Below, piece after piece: positions 6,736 through 16,533 of a DNA stretch of 16,533 nucleotides. This DNA comes from Clostridia bacterium (GTDB lineage Bacteria > Bacillota > Clostridia > Christensenellales > Aristaeellaceae). Position 1 is the stretch's first letter. Each line of letters opens with the position of its first letter. The stretch covers positions 1 to 16,533 of the forward strand of contig JAFWBZ010000185.1 of assembly GCA_017537105.1 (NCBI GenBank), read 5' to 3'. Under the pieces are notes generated by a model that saw only the letters and a list, made by a program, of their open reading frames with translations, did not search any database and was not told the DNA's origin. A program made the position numbers and the translations under genes.

Positions 6736-6741
6736 GATCCT

Positions 6742-7023
6742 TGTAAACGTGATGACGGAGAAGAGTAGGCCGGTCATGATGCATCAGAGAGCCGCCGGGA
6801 GGTGCAAGGCGGTTGCGGATGCCGGTTGAATACACTCCCGAACGGCGCACCGAACGGCTGTGGGGTGGCCCGCGGCTCGGTAGGCTGCGACGGGTTCGCC
6901 CGTTACGGCGATAGGATATGTGTTCTGCGTATCCGATGAGGATGCCGTCGTGAGTCGGCGTCAAATTGAGGTGGTACCGCGGGTTGAACCCGCCCTCTGT
7001 TGTGAGACAGCGGGCGGTTTTTT
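6742..7023 (+). promoter_or_regulatory. T-box riboswitch with tyrosine (UAC) specifier
   Basis: A T-box leader binds a specific uncharged tRNA and lets transcription pass the terminator. Stem I folds by eye: GGAG (6757-6760) with CTCC (6835-6838); the specifier loop, AAGAGTA (6761-6767) opposite GAATACA (6828-6834); then GGCCG (6768-6772) with CGGTT (6823-6827), GCATC (6781-6785) with GATGC (6818-6822), the conserved AGAGAG bulge, and CCGCC (6792-6796) with GGCGG (6808-6812). The codon in the loop is TAC (6831-6833), tyrosine. Middle hairpins include ACGGG-TTCG-CCCGT (6890-6903). The antiterminator is GAGG, bulge TGGTACC, GCGGG paired with CCCGC and CCTC (about 6968-6998). The TGGT of the bulge fits a tRNA ending A-CCA, as tRNA-Tyr does. 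It governs the CoA ligase gene at 7055. Confidence 0.93.
6990..7023 (+). terminator. T-box regulated terminator
   Basis: CCGCCC (6990-6995) pairs with GGGCGG (7012-7017), and CTGT (6997-7000) with ACAG (7007-7010) after one mismatch; six T follow (7018-7023). The 5' arm overlaps the 3' arm of the antiterminator, so the two structures exclude each other. Confidence 0.88.
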
Positions 7024-7054
7024 ATTGCAACAATACAGCTGGAGGCGAACGACC

Positions 7055-8692
7055 ATGCCCATTACCGAGATTCTGAAGCAGAACGCCCAAAAGTACGGCG
7101 GCGAAATTGCGCTGGTGGAGATCAATCCCGAGATCCGGGAGGACCGGCGCGTGACCTGGAAGGAATATGAACTGATCGAGCGCGGCACGAGCGACGAATT
7201 CCGCAGGGAAATCACCTGGGGCGTCTTCGAGGAGAAGGCCAATCGCTGTGCCAACCTGCTGATGAGCAGAGGCATCAAAAAGGGCGACAAGGTGGCCATA
7301 CTGCTCATGAACTGTCTGGAGTGGCTGCCCATCTACTTCGGCATTCTGAAAACCGGGGCTCTGGTGGTGCCGATGAACTATCGCTATGCCTCCGACGAGA
7401 TCGAGTACTGCGCCAAGCTCGCCGATGTGGATGCGCTGTTCTTCGGGCCGGAGTTCATCGGCCGCGTGGAGGAAATCATCGACAGGATCCCCCGCGTAAA
7501 GCTGCTGTTCTATGTGGGCGACAACTGCCCGACCTTTGCGGAGAATTTCCTGCACCTGGCGGCCAACCAGCCCAGCACCTGTCCGGACATTCCCCTGACC
7601 GACGAGGACGAGGCGGCCATCTACTTCTCCTCCGGCACCACCGGCTTTCCCAAGGCGATCCTGCACAATCACGAGAGCCTGATGCACGCCGCCCGCACCG
7701 AGCAGAACCATCACGGGCAGACCCACGAGGACGTGTTCCTCTGCATCCCGCCGCTGTATCACACCGGCGCAAAGATGCACTGGTTCGGCTCCTTCCTGGT
7801 GGGCGGCCGGGCGGTGCTGCTCAAGGGCGTGAAGCCGTTGACGATCATCAAGACCGCGGCGGAGGAGCACTGCTCCATCGTGTGGCTGCTGGTGCCCTGG
7901 GCGCAGGACATCCTGGATGCCATTGACCGCGGCGAGATCCGCCTGGAGGACTATGACCTCTCCGCCTGGCGGCTCATGCACATCGGCGCCCAGCCCGTGC
8001 CCCGCAGCCTCATCAAGCGCTGGAAGGAGAAGTTCCCAACGCATCAGTACGACACCAACTATGGCCTCTCCGAGTCCATCGGTCCCGGCTGCGTGCACCT
8101 GGGCGTGGAGAACATCGACAAGGTGGGCGCCATCGGCGTGCCCGGTTTCGGCTGGCAGGCGAAGATCATCGATGAACAAGGCAACGAGGTGAAGCAGGGC
8201 GAGGTCGGCGAACTGGCCGTGAAGGGCCCCGGCGTCATGACCTGCTATTACAAGGATCCCAAGGCCACCGCAGAGGTGCTCCACGGCGACTGGCTGTGGA
8301 CCGGCGACATGGCCATGCAGGATGCAGAGGGCTTCATTTACCTGGTGGACCGCAAGAAGGACGTCATCATCACCGGCGGCGAGAACCTGTATCCCGTGCA
8401 GATCGAGGACTTCCTGCGGGCCCATCCCGACATCAAGGACGTGGCGGTCATCGGCATTCCCCATGAGCGGCTGGGCGAGATCGCGGCGGCCATCATCGAG
8501 CTGAAACCCGGTTCGGCCACCACCGAGGCGGACATCGAGGCCTTCTGCCACGATGGACTGCCCCGCTACAAGCGCCCCCGCAAGATTATCTTTGCGAAGG
8601 TGCCCCGCAATCCCACCGGCAAGATTGAGAAGCCGAAGCTGCGGGAGATGTACGGCGCCGCGCGCCTGGTGGACGCGCAGGTCAGGCGTTGA
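7055..8692 (+). CDS. AMP-forming acyl/aryl-CoA ligase (ANL superfamily), T-box controlled
   Basis: Activates a carboxylic acid with ATP to an acyl-adenylate and transfers it to CoA; the acid is unknown. The 545 residues show the ANL motifs in order: YFSSGTTGFPK at 190-200 (phosphate loop), YHTGAKMHW in the substrate region, YGLSE at 336-340, TGD at 416-418, RKKDVIITGGEN from 433 (hinge and CoA region) and NPTGKIEK with the catalytic lysine at 523. It is closest in build to fatty-acyl/4-coumarate/dihydroxybenzoate-type ligases rather than acetyl-CoA synthetase. ATG 7055 is preceded by GGAGG (7041-7045) at 9 nt; the frame stays open upstream to 6920, but that part is T-box RNA. Control by a tyrosine T-box suggests a substrate linked to aromatic amino acids. 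A second ligase of another ANL branch follows at 8875. Confidence 0.93.
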   Translation: MPITEILKQNAQKYGGEIALVEINPEIREDRRVTWKEYELIERGTSDEFRREITWGVFEEKANRCANLLMSRGIKKGDKVAILLMNCLEWLPIYFGILKTGALVVPMNYRYASDEIEYCAKLADVDALFFGPEFIGRVEEIIDRIPRVKLLFYVGDNCPTFAENFLHLAANQPSTCPDIPLTDEDEAAIYFSSGTTGFPKAILHNHESLMHAARTEQNHHGQTHEDVFLCIPPLYHTGAKMHWFGSFLVGGRAVLLKGVKPLTIIKTAAEEHCSIVWLLVPWAQDILDAIDRGEIRLEDYDLSAWRLMHIGAQPVPRSLIKRWKEKFPTHQYDTNYGLSESIGPGCVHLGVENIDKVGAIGVPGFGWQAKIIDEQGNEVKQGEVGELAVKGPGVMTCYYKDPKATAEVLHGDWLWTGDMAMQDAEGFIYLVDRKKDVIITGGENLYPVQIEDFLRAHPDIKDVAVIGIPHERLGEIAAAIIELKPGSATTEADIEAFCHDGLPRYKRPRKIIFAKVPRNPTGKIEKPKLREMYGAARLVDAQVRR

Positions 8693-8806
8693 GTCGGGGG
8701 TGCGTCTTTGCCGCCTGCAGTGGGTTGTTTTCCATCGCAGACAGGATTATGTGCCAGAAAAAGACGATTTCGCACAAGGAAGTTTAATACTTTAACATAA
8801 AAAAGT
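8693..8806 (+). other. gap after the first CoA ligase, no gene seen
   Basis: I see no coding signal and no clear terminator. GTGCGTCTTT (near 8699) can pair with AAAGACG plus a displaced GCAC (near 8762-8778) across a large loop, which is weak. Read-through from the T-box transcript into the downstream ligase therefore remains possible. Confidence 0.4.
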
Positions 8807-8841
8807 GGTGCATTTTGCTGCGCGCTGTGTTATAATGCACC
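8807..8841 (+). promoter_or_regulatory. extended -10 promoter enclosed by an 8-bp inverted repeat, before the PaaK-like gene
   Basis: -10 TATAAT (8831-8836) is preceded by TGT (extended -10); the -35 position with a 17-bp spacer reads GTGCAT (8808-8813). Perfect inverted repeat GGTGCATT (8807-8814) and AATGCACC (8834-8841), 19 bp apart, covers the -35 and the end of the -10. This is the layout of a repressor operator. The promoter is likely; the operator is inferred. Confidence 0.72.
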
Positions 8842-8874
8842 TGCAAAACACACTTTGGAAAGGGTTTGATTGAG

Positions 8875-10194
8875 ATGAGCACAAGGGAGCACCGGATCTG
8901 GAATCCGGCCATGGAGTGCATCGATCGCGAGGAGCTGCGCAAGCTGCAGGGCGAGCGCCTTGCGGCCACTGTGAAGCGCGAATACGAAAACGTGCCGATG
9001 TACCGCGCACGCATGGACGCGGCGGGCGTGAAGCCGGAGGACATCCGGAGCGTCGATGATCTGAAGTACCTGCCCTTCATGGAAAAGACCGACCTGAGGG
9101 ACTACTATCCCTTCCAGCTGCTCGCCTCCCCGAAAAAGGACATCGTGCGTATCCAGGGCTCCTCCGGCACCACCGGCAAGCCCATCGTCTCCGGCTACAC
9201 CCGGAATGACGTGGACATCTGGTCCGAAATGATGGCCCGCACGCTGACGGCTGCAGGCGGCACGGACGAGGACATCGTGCAGGTTGCCTATGGCCTGGGC
9301 CTGTTCACCGGCGGCTTCGGCGCCTATCAAGGCGCGAATACCATTGGCGCCATGGTGCTGCCCATGTCCAGCGGCAACACCCAGCGCCAGATCATGATGA
9401 TGAAAGACCTGGGAACTACGATCCTCTGCTGTACACCCTCCTATGCGACGTATCTTGGCGAGACCATCCGCGACATGGGCATTGATCCGAAGCGGGACCT
9501 GAAGCTCAAGGCGGGCTGCTTCGGCGCCGAGCCCTGGACCGAAGAGATGCGCCAGAAGATCGAGGAGCTGCTGTGCATCGACGCCTGCGACATCTACGGC
9601 CTTACGGAGATCGCCGGCCCCGGCGTCTCCTTCGAGTGCCTGGAGAAGCACGGCATGCACATCAACGAGGACCACGTGATCGCCGAGATCATCAACCCCG
9701 CCACCGGCGAGCAGCTGCCCTATGGCACGCCCGGCGAACTGGTGTTCACCACCATCACCAAGACGGGCATGCCGATGATGCGCTACCGCACCCACGATAT
9801 CTGCACGCTGACCGACGAAAAGTGCGAGTGCGGCCGCACGCTGGCGCGCATGGGACGCATCACCGGGCGCACCGACGACATGCTGGTCATCCGTGGCGTG
9901 AACGTGTTCCCGAGCCAGATCGAATCCGTGCTGGTGGGCGCTGAGGGCGTCGCGCCGTTCTACATGCTGATCGTCGACCGCATCAACAACTCCGATACGC
10001 TGGAAGTCCAGGTCGAGATGACCGAGGACATGTTCTCCGACACCGTCAGCCACGTCGAGAACGTTCGCAAGTACATCACCGACCAGATCAAGTCCGTCGT
10101 GGGTATCGCCTCCAAGGTCAAGCTGGTCGCGCCGAAGTCCATTCCGCGCTCCGAGGGCAAGGCGAAGCGCGTCATCGACAACCGAAAGCTGTGA
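8875..10194 (+). CDS. phenylacetate--CoA ligase family protein (PaaK-like)
   Basis: Forms aryl-acetyl-CoA (phenylacetate, indoleacetate or similar) from acid, ATP and CoA. The 439 residues fit the PaaK family: an N-terminal MYRARMDAAGVKPEDI and YLPFMEKTDLRDYYPF block, phosphate loop QGSSGTTGKP, YGLGLFTGGFG, YGLTEIAGPGVSFEC, RYRTHDICTL, a CECGRTLARMGRITGRTDDM block and a C-terminal PRSEGKAKRVID with the catalytic lysine. ATG 8875 is chosen: GAAAGGG (8858-8864) is 10 nt upstream, whereas the in-frame TTG 8866 is too close. It has its own promoter. The gene is followed after 14 nt by an ACT-domain gene, a pairing usual in anaerobes and archaea that carry indolepyruvate:ferredoxin oxidoreductase. 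The exact acid cannot be read from sequence. Confidence 0.93.
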   Translation: MSTREHRIWNPAMECIDREELRKLQGERLAATVKREYENVPMYRARMDAAGVKPEDIRSVDDLKYLPFMEKTDLRDYYPFQLLASPKKDIVRIQGSSGTTGKPIVSGYTRNDVDIWSEMMARTLTAAGGTDEDIVQVAYGLGLFTGGFGAYQGANTIGAMVLPMSSGNTQRQIMMMKDLGTTILCCTPSYATYLGETIRDMGIDPKRDLKLKAGCFGAEPWTEEMRQKIEELLCIDACDIYGLTEIAGPGVSFECLEKHGMHINEDHVIAEIINPATGEQLPYGTPGELVFTTITKTGMPMMRYRTHDICTLTDEKCECGRTLARMGRITGRTDDMLVIRGVNVFPSQIESVLVGAEGVAPFYMLIVDRINNSDTLEVQVEMTEDMFSDTVSHVENVRKYITDQIKSVVGIASKVKLVAPKSIPRSEGKAKRVIDNRKL

Positions 10195-10195
10195 G

Positions 10196-10203
10196 AGGAG
10201 GGG
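10196..10203 (+). promoter_or_regulatory. ribosome binding site that fixes a GTG start
   Basis: AGGAGGGG lies 5 nt before GTG 10209 and right after the stop of the PaaK-like gene (10192-10194). It selects GTG 10209 over the in-frame GTG 10191, which overlaps that stop and would place this purine tract inside the coding region. Confidence 0.8.
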
Positions 10204-10208
10204 TCAAG

Positions 10209-10649
10209 GTGTTTATCAAGCAGATTTCCGTGTTTCTCGAGAACAACCCGGGCACGCTGCGCGAGATGACCGAATTGCTGGGCAAGGGCGGCATCGACCT
10301 GCTGGCGCTTTCCATCGCCGACACCCAGAACTTCGGCATCGTGCGCGTGATCGTGCACTCCGACCAGATTGATTCCGCCATGAAGCTGCTGAAGGAAGGC
10401 GGCTACATCGCCAAGATCAACCACGTCATCTGCGCCGCGGTGCCGGACCGCCCGCTGGGCCTTTGCGAGCTGCTGGCCATCATCGAGCAGGCGGGCCTTT
10501 CTGTGGAGTACATGTACTCCTTCCTGCGAAAGGCCGACAACGGCAGCGCGCACATGATCCTCCGCCTGAACGACGGCCAGAAGGCCGCGCAGGTCTTCGA
10601 CATGAAGAACGTTTCCATGCTGAGCCAGGAGGAAGTGGACAAGCTGTAA
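10209..10649 (+). CDS. tandem ACT-domain amino-acid-binding protein
   Basis: A 146-residue protein made of two ACT domains. The first (about 1-68) starts MFIKQISVFLENNPGTLREMTELLGKGGIDLLAL, with the N-P-G turn that often contacts the amino acid ligand. The second (about 71-140) has DRPLGLCELLAIIEQAGLSVEYMYSF. There is no catalytic domain. Such stand-alone double-ACT proteins sit next to PaaK-type ligases in many anaerobes and probably sense an amino acid, most likely an aromatic one, to modulate the neighbouring enzyme; that role is inferred. GTG start with AGGAGGGG 5 nt upstream; cotranscribed with the ligase (14-nt gap). The transcript ends at the hairpin at 10670. Confidence 0.92.
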   Translation: MFIKQISVFLENNPGTLREMTELLGKGGIDLLALSIADTQNFGIVRVIVHSDQIDSAMKLLKEGGYIAKINHVICAAVPDRPLGLCELLAIIEQAGLSVEYMYSFLRKADNGSAHMILRLNDGQKAAQVFDMKNVSMLSQEEVDKL

Positions 10650-10669
10650 CAGCACCCCGCTTTACAGAC

Positions 10670-10701
10670 GACAAAGGGACGCGATTTTGCGTCCCTTTGT
10701 C
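10670..10701. terminator. perfect hairpin between convergent genes (probable bidirectional terminator)
   Basis: ACAAAGGGACGC (10671-10682), loop GATTTT, GCGTCCCTTTGT (10689-10700); one more G-C pair outside gives 13 pairs without mismatch. On the plus strand CCGTTTTGG follows, a short T-run offset by three bases. It lies between the ACT-protein stop (10649) and the uvrA stop (10756). Confidence 0.8.
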
Positions 10702-10755
10702 CGTTTTGGTCAGCGGTGTTTCCGGCGTCGCCGGCGGAAGTGGGTCCCTGTCCGC

Positions 10756-13605
<2,850 letters not shown>

Positions 13606-13773
13606 TCGAGAAGACCTTTCTTTCGGGTCGGGATGCCGACCCCGGACAACAGTCGGGACGTCGGCACCCAGTACCCGTGTGCTTGCTGCGAAAACCGTGG
13701 AATCCATGCCGTGTTTCAGGGCAGGAGAGTCGTTTTCGCTTTCTTTGGGTCGCCCTTTGCAGGGCATTTGGCG
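13606..13773 (-). other. uvrA leader with an interrupted hairpin
   Basis: TGCCGAC (13634-13640) pairs with GTCGGCA (13660-13666); inside, CCC/GGG and GAC/GTC extend the stem with a one-base bulge and close on AACA. It lies just before the uvrA ribosome binding site. A small GCCCT-TTGC-AGGGC hairpin lies close to the GNAT stop (about 13752-13765). No -10 box or LexA-type GAAC-N4-GTTC site is seen. Confidence 0.4.
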
Positions 13774-14295
13774 TTACGGCAAATCATATCGATACTCCCG
13801 GCGGTCATCGTCAGAGCTTCGGTTTTTGCGCCCGTTCCATTCGCTGGTACGGATCATGCCCAGCCGCTCCATCACGCGATAGGACCCGATGTTTTCCGAG
13901 TCGCAATGCGCGAAAAAGTGGGAGATGCCAAGCGCTTCCCGGCCGTAATCGATGAGCGCCTGGGCCGCCTCGGTGGCGAATCCCATGCCCCAGTAGGCTT
14001 GATTGATGATCCAGGCCAGCTCGGCGCTGGCACGGTCGGGTTCAAGCAATAAGCTGACATTGCCGACCATCCGGTCCAGGTGGAATACGGCAAACTCGTA
14101 TTTCTCCGGCAGCGCCTTGTTCCATTCCTCCGAGACGTCCTGGAGAAACCGGGCGGTTTCCTCGAGGCTGCCGCTGGGAAAGTGCACCATGAAGCGCGTG
14201 TTTTCCAGATCGGAGGAGTAGGCGTGGACGGCGTCGAGGTGTTCCGGCCCCAGGGGGACGAGGGTCAGTCGTTCGGTCACAAGTTCAATGCGCAT
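13774..14295 (-). CDS. GNAT family N-acetyltransferase (RimJ/RimL-like)
   Basis: Transfers an acetyl group from acetyl-CoA to an amine (protein N-terminus or small molecule); substrate unknown. The 173 residues show the acetyltransferase_3 layout: MRIELVTERLTLVPLGPEHLDAV at the N-terminus, FAVFHLDRMVGNVSLLL at 68-84, acetyl-CoA loop QAYWGMGFATEA at 99-110 (the Q/R-x-x-G-x-G/A position reads W-G-M-G-F-A) and ISHFFAHCDSENIGSYRVMERLGM at 124-147, the classical motif B with the Asn-x-x-Ser. ATG 14295 is chosen because GGAGG lies 7 nt upstream. It sits between uvrB and uvrA, genes that are often adjacent, 168 bp before uvrA; a link to DNA repair is not implied by the sequence. Confidence 0.92.
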   Translation of the reverse strand: MRIELVTERLTLVPLGPEHLDAVHAYSSDLENTRFMVHFPSGSLEETARFLQDVSEEWNKALPEKYEFAVFHLDRMVGNVSLLLEPDRASAELAWIINQAYWGMGFATEAAQALIDYGREALGISHFFAHCDSENIGSYRVMERLGMIRTSEWNGRKNRSSDDDRREYRYDLP

Positions 14296-14611
14296 GTGGG
14301 TTCCTCCCTTCACGAATTGTAGTTGGCGGTCCGTCAAATGCCATGTGTGCTGCAGTTCGTAAAGTGATCGGCCCAGGAGCATTTGTCAAACTTGCTGCGG
14401 TGCGATATTCATGGGAAGAGCGGCGTCATCGCGCGGGTTCCCGCGAGTGATCGTCGCGCATCGCACAATACGCATCCGCATGACGTAAAACTGCACATCC
14501 CTCTTTTCTCAAAAACTCCTGCGCTGTTGGGGCGCGTGGGGACAGGATCGGACGGCGGCCTTCAACCCTGGAAGACCGACAGACCGCAACCCTTTTCTTG
14601 TTGAATTGTCG
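14296..14611. other. 316-bp gap between uvrB and the GNAT gene
   Basis: No convincing gene. On the minus strand a possible promoter for the GNAT gene: -35 ATGGCA (14339-14344), 17-bp spacer, -10 TACAAT (14316-14321), about 20 nt before the start; a TTGACA (near 14385) lacks a partner -10. CGCGGG (14432-14437) and CCCGCG (14440-14445) form a tight inverted repeat. CGGTCTTC/GAAGGCCG (minus strand, 14556-14578) may be a weak hairpin after uvrB, without a U-run. Confidence 0.4.
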
Positions 14612-16533
14612 TCAGCCCGGGTTTCGGTGCGTCATCTTCTCGCGGCGCTTGCGCCGCTGCCGGGACTGCTCGTTGGTCGCCATGACCTTCTCGCCCTTCA
14701 GGGCCAGCATCTGGTCGCGCAGCTTGGCGGCCTTTTCGAAGTCGAGGTTGTTGGCGGCCTCCAGCATCATTTCCTCGATGCGGTCGATGGCCATGCGGCG
14801 CTCTTCCTCGTCCATGGCGTCGTCAGCCCTTTCGTCCGCGGCGCGGGTGACTTCCATGAGCTCCCGGATGGCACTGCGCACGGTCTGGGGCGTGATGTGG
14901 TGTTCCTCGTTGTAGGCCTGCTGGATCTTCCGGCGGCGGTTGGTCTCGGAGATGGCCCGGTGCATGGAATCCGTGATGTCGTCCGCATACATGATGACCC
15001 TGCCGTCCACATTGCGGGCCGCGCGGCCGATGGTCTGGATCAGGCTGGTCTCCGAGCGCAGGAAGCCCTCCTTGTCCGCATCCAGGATGCACACCAGCGA
15101 AACCTCCGGCATGTCCAGGCCCTCGCGCAGCAGATTGATGCCCACCAACACGTCGAACTCCCCGGCGCGCAGCCCGCGGATCAGCTTGATGCGCTCCAGC
15201 GTCTCGACGTCGGAGTGCAGGTATTCCACCCGCACGTCCATCTCCCGCAGGTATTGGGTCAGGCTCTCGGCCATGCGCTTGGTCAGCGTGGTGACCAGCA
15301 CGCGTCCGCCCTGCCCGGTGACCGTGTGGATCTCGCCCAGCAGGTCGTCCACCTGTCCGGTGGCGGGGCGCACCACGATCTCCGGATCGATCAGACCGGT
15401 GGGGCGAATGATCTGCTCCACGACCTTCCCGGCGCGGGTCAGCTCGTATTCTCCCGGCGTTGCGGAGACGTAGATGACCTGGTTGGCCCGCGCCTCGAAC
15501 TCGTGGAACTTCAGGGGACGGTTGTCGAAGGCGGCGGGCAGGCGGAAGCCGTAGTCCACCAGCGAGCGCTTGCGGGCATAGTCGCCGTTGTACATGCCCC
15601 GAATCTGGGGCACGGTGACGTGGGACTCGTCGATAAAGATGAGGAAGTCCTTCGGAAAGTAGTCCATCAACGTGAACGGCGCTTCGCCGGACTGTCGCCC
15701 GTCAAAGTAGCGGGAGTAGTTCTCGATGCCGCTGCAGTAGCCGATCTCACGCATCATTTCGATGTCGTAGTGCACGCGCTGCTCCAGCCGCTGCGCCTCC
15801 AGCAGGCGGTCTGCGGCGCGAAAATCGGCGAGCCGCTGCTCCAGGTCCTCCTCGATCTGGGCGATGCAGGCGTCCAGCTTGTCCTGCGAGGTGGCATAAT
15901 GGGAGGCCGGAAAGATCATCACGTGGTTCATGAAGCGCAGCGCCTTGCCCGTGGTCATGTCGATTTCGGAGATGCGCTCGATCTCGTCCCCAAAGAACTC
16001 CACCCGCACGCCGCGCTTCTCGGAGGCGGCCGGAATGATCTCGATGACTTCGCCGCGCACACGGAAGGTGCCGCGCTCCGGCTCGAAGTCGTTGCGCGTA
16101 AACTGCATCTCCACCAGCCGCCGGAGCAGCTCGCCGCGATCGATCTCCTCGCCCTCCCGAAGGGAGATGGAGAGGTTCTCGTATTCGTCCGGGCTGCCCA
16201 GACCGTAGATGCAGCTGACCGAGGCCACGATGACCACGTCCCGCCGCTCCGCGAGCCAGGCGGTGGCGCTGTGGCGCATGCGGTCGATCTCGTCGTTGAT
16301 GGAGGAGTCCTTCTCGATGAACGTATCCGTCGAGGGAATGTAGGCTTCGGGCTGATAGTAGTCGTAGTAGGAGACGAAGTAGCCCACCGCGTTTTCCGGG
16401 AAAAACTCCCGGAATTCCGCCGCCAGCTGAGCGGCCAGCGTCTTGTTGTGAGCGATGATCAGCGCCGGGCGATTGGCGTTTTTGATGATGTTCGCCATTG
16501 TGAAGGTCTTGCCGGAGCCCGTGACGCCCAGCA
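14612..16533 (-). CDS. uvrB: excinuclease ABC subunit B (UvrB), 5' end cut by window edge
   Basis: Helicase-like damage-verification subunit of nucleotide excision repair, handed to DNA by UvrA and recruiting UvrC. The 639 residues present begin inside Walker A (LLGVTGSGKTFTM) and show HNKTLAAQLAAEF, the damage-probing hairpin SYYDYYQPEAYIP, the VSCIYGLGSPDEY block, IDESHVTVPQIRGMYNGD (DExx box), VSATPGEYEL, RVLVTTLTKRMAESL, EGLDMPEVSLVCILDADKEGFLRSE, IGRAARN (motif VI) and a C-terminal UVR motif NNLDFEKAAKLRDQMLAL that binds UvrC. The ATG at 16498 is internal: upstream codons through the right edge still encode the conserved Walker A, so about 40 N-terminal residues lie outside the window. 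No defect is seen. The first gene of this minus-strand group within the window. Confidence 0.98.
   Translation of the reverse strand, partial: LGVTGSGKTFTMANIIKNANRPALIIAHNKTLAAQLAAEFREFFPENAVGYFVSYYDYYQPEAYIPSTDTFIEKDSSINDEIDRMRHSATAWLAERRDVVIVASVSCIYGLGSPDEYENLSISLREGEEIDRGELLRRLVEMQFTRNDFEPERGTFRVRGEVIEIIPAASEKRGVRVEFFGDEIERISEIDMTTGKALRFMNHVMIFPASHYATSQDKLDACIAQIEEDLEQRLADFRAADRLLEAQRLEQRVHYDIEMMREIGYCSGIENYSRYFDGRQSGEAPFTLMDYFPKDFLIFIDESHVTVPQIRGMYNGDYARKRSLVDYGFRLPAAFDNRPLKFHEFEARANQVIYVSATPGEYELTRAGKVVEQIIRPTGLIDPEIVVRPATGQVDDLLGEIHTVTGQGGRVLVTTLTKRMAESLTQYLREMDVRVEYLHSDVETLERIKLIRGLRAGEFDVLVGINLLREGLDMPEVSLVCILDADKEGFLRSETSLIQTIGRAARNVDGRVIMYADDITDSMHRAISETNRRRKIQQAYNEEHHITPQTVRSAIRELMEVTRAADERADDAMDEEERRMAIDRIEEMMLEAANNLDFEKAAKLRDQMLALKGEKVMATNEQSRQRRKRREKMTHRNPG

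Noticed and set aside
7022..8551. 509-codon open frame antisense to the first CoA ligase
   Set aside because: Mirror of a gene with all ANL motifs; the translation has no recognisable domain.
8866..8874. TTG 8866 as start of the PaaK-like gene
   Set aside because: Only one base from the purine-rich ribosome binding site; ATG 8875 has proper spacing.
8830..10053. 407-codon open frame antisense to the PaaK-like gene
   Set aside because: Shadow frame caused by high GC; no start signals and no family resemblance.
14383..14604. 73-codon plus-strand open frame in the uvrB-GNAT gap
   Set aside because: TTG start with AGGAG only 3 nt away, no domain, no promoter, and unlike neighbouring coding sequence.
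13606..14611. LexA/SOS box near uvrA or uvrB
   Set aside because: No GAAC-N4-GTTC type palindrome found by eye; the uvrB promoter is outside the window.

Overview
The window is GC-rich, AT-poor bacterial DNA with strong AGGAGG-type ribosome binding sites, sigma70-like TATAAT promoters, a T-box riboswitch and a fused NadD-YqeK protein. Together these point to a high-GC Bacillota of the Clostridia type (gut or anaerobic lineage). This placement is inferred from gene content and style, not from a marker phylogeny. I see no insertion sequence, prophage, CRISPR array, tRNA or rRNA. Both ends cut through genes.

Layout. (1) Positions 1-2900, minus strand: a three-gene operon runs off the left edge: a class I SAM methyltransferase of the rRNA-methylase type, a four-helix HExxH membrane protein (DUF3267-like), and an ABC-F ATPase overlapping the latter by ATGA. 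The methyltransferase reading frame carries an in-frame TAA at codon 10 behind a good start and ribosome binding site. (2) 2925-3011: back-to-back promoters. (3) 3052-6071, plus strand: nadD-yqeK fusion, rsfS (overlapping), then rarA, ending at a clean intrinsic terminator. (4) 6204-6691: an isolated gene for a 120-residue tail-anchored protein with its own promoter and terminator. (5) 6707-10701, plus strand: a promoter, a complete T-box riboswitch with a tyrosine (UAC) specifier, an AMP-forming acyl/aryl-CoA ligase, then a second promoter spanned by an inverted repeat, a PaaK-like aryl-CoA ligase and a two-ACT-domain protein, closed by a perfect hairpin. (6) 10756-16533, minus strand: uvrB (cut at the right edge), a GNAT acetyltransferase, and uvrA.

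How the parts work together. Most of the window is housekeeping: NAD synthesis and dinucleotide clean-up (nadD-yqeK), ribosome dormancy (rsfS), fork repair (rarA) and nucleotide excision repair (uvrA, uvrB). The part most worth attention is 6707-10649. PaaK-type ligase plus ACT-protein pairs usually accompany indolepyruvate/aryl-pyruvate:ferredoxin oxidoreductase in anaerobes. Here a tyrosine-tRNA-sensing T-box sits directly before an adjacent CoA ligase. Because a T-box switches genes on when its tRNA is uncharged, this suggests that the ligase serves to make or salvage tyrosine or its aryl-acid precursors rather than only to ferment it. That is inference; no oxidoreductase gene lies in the window.
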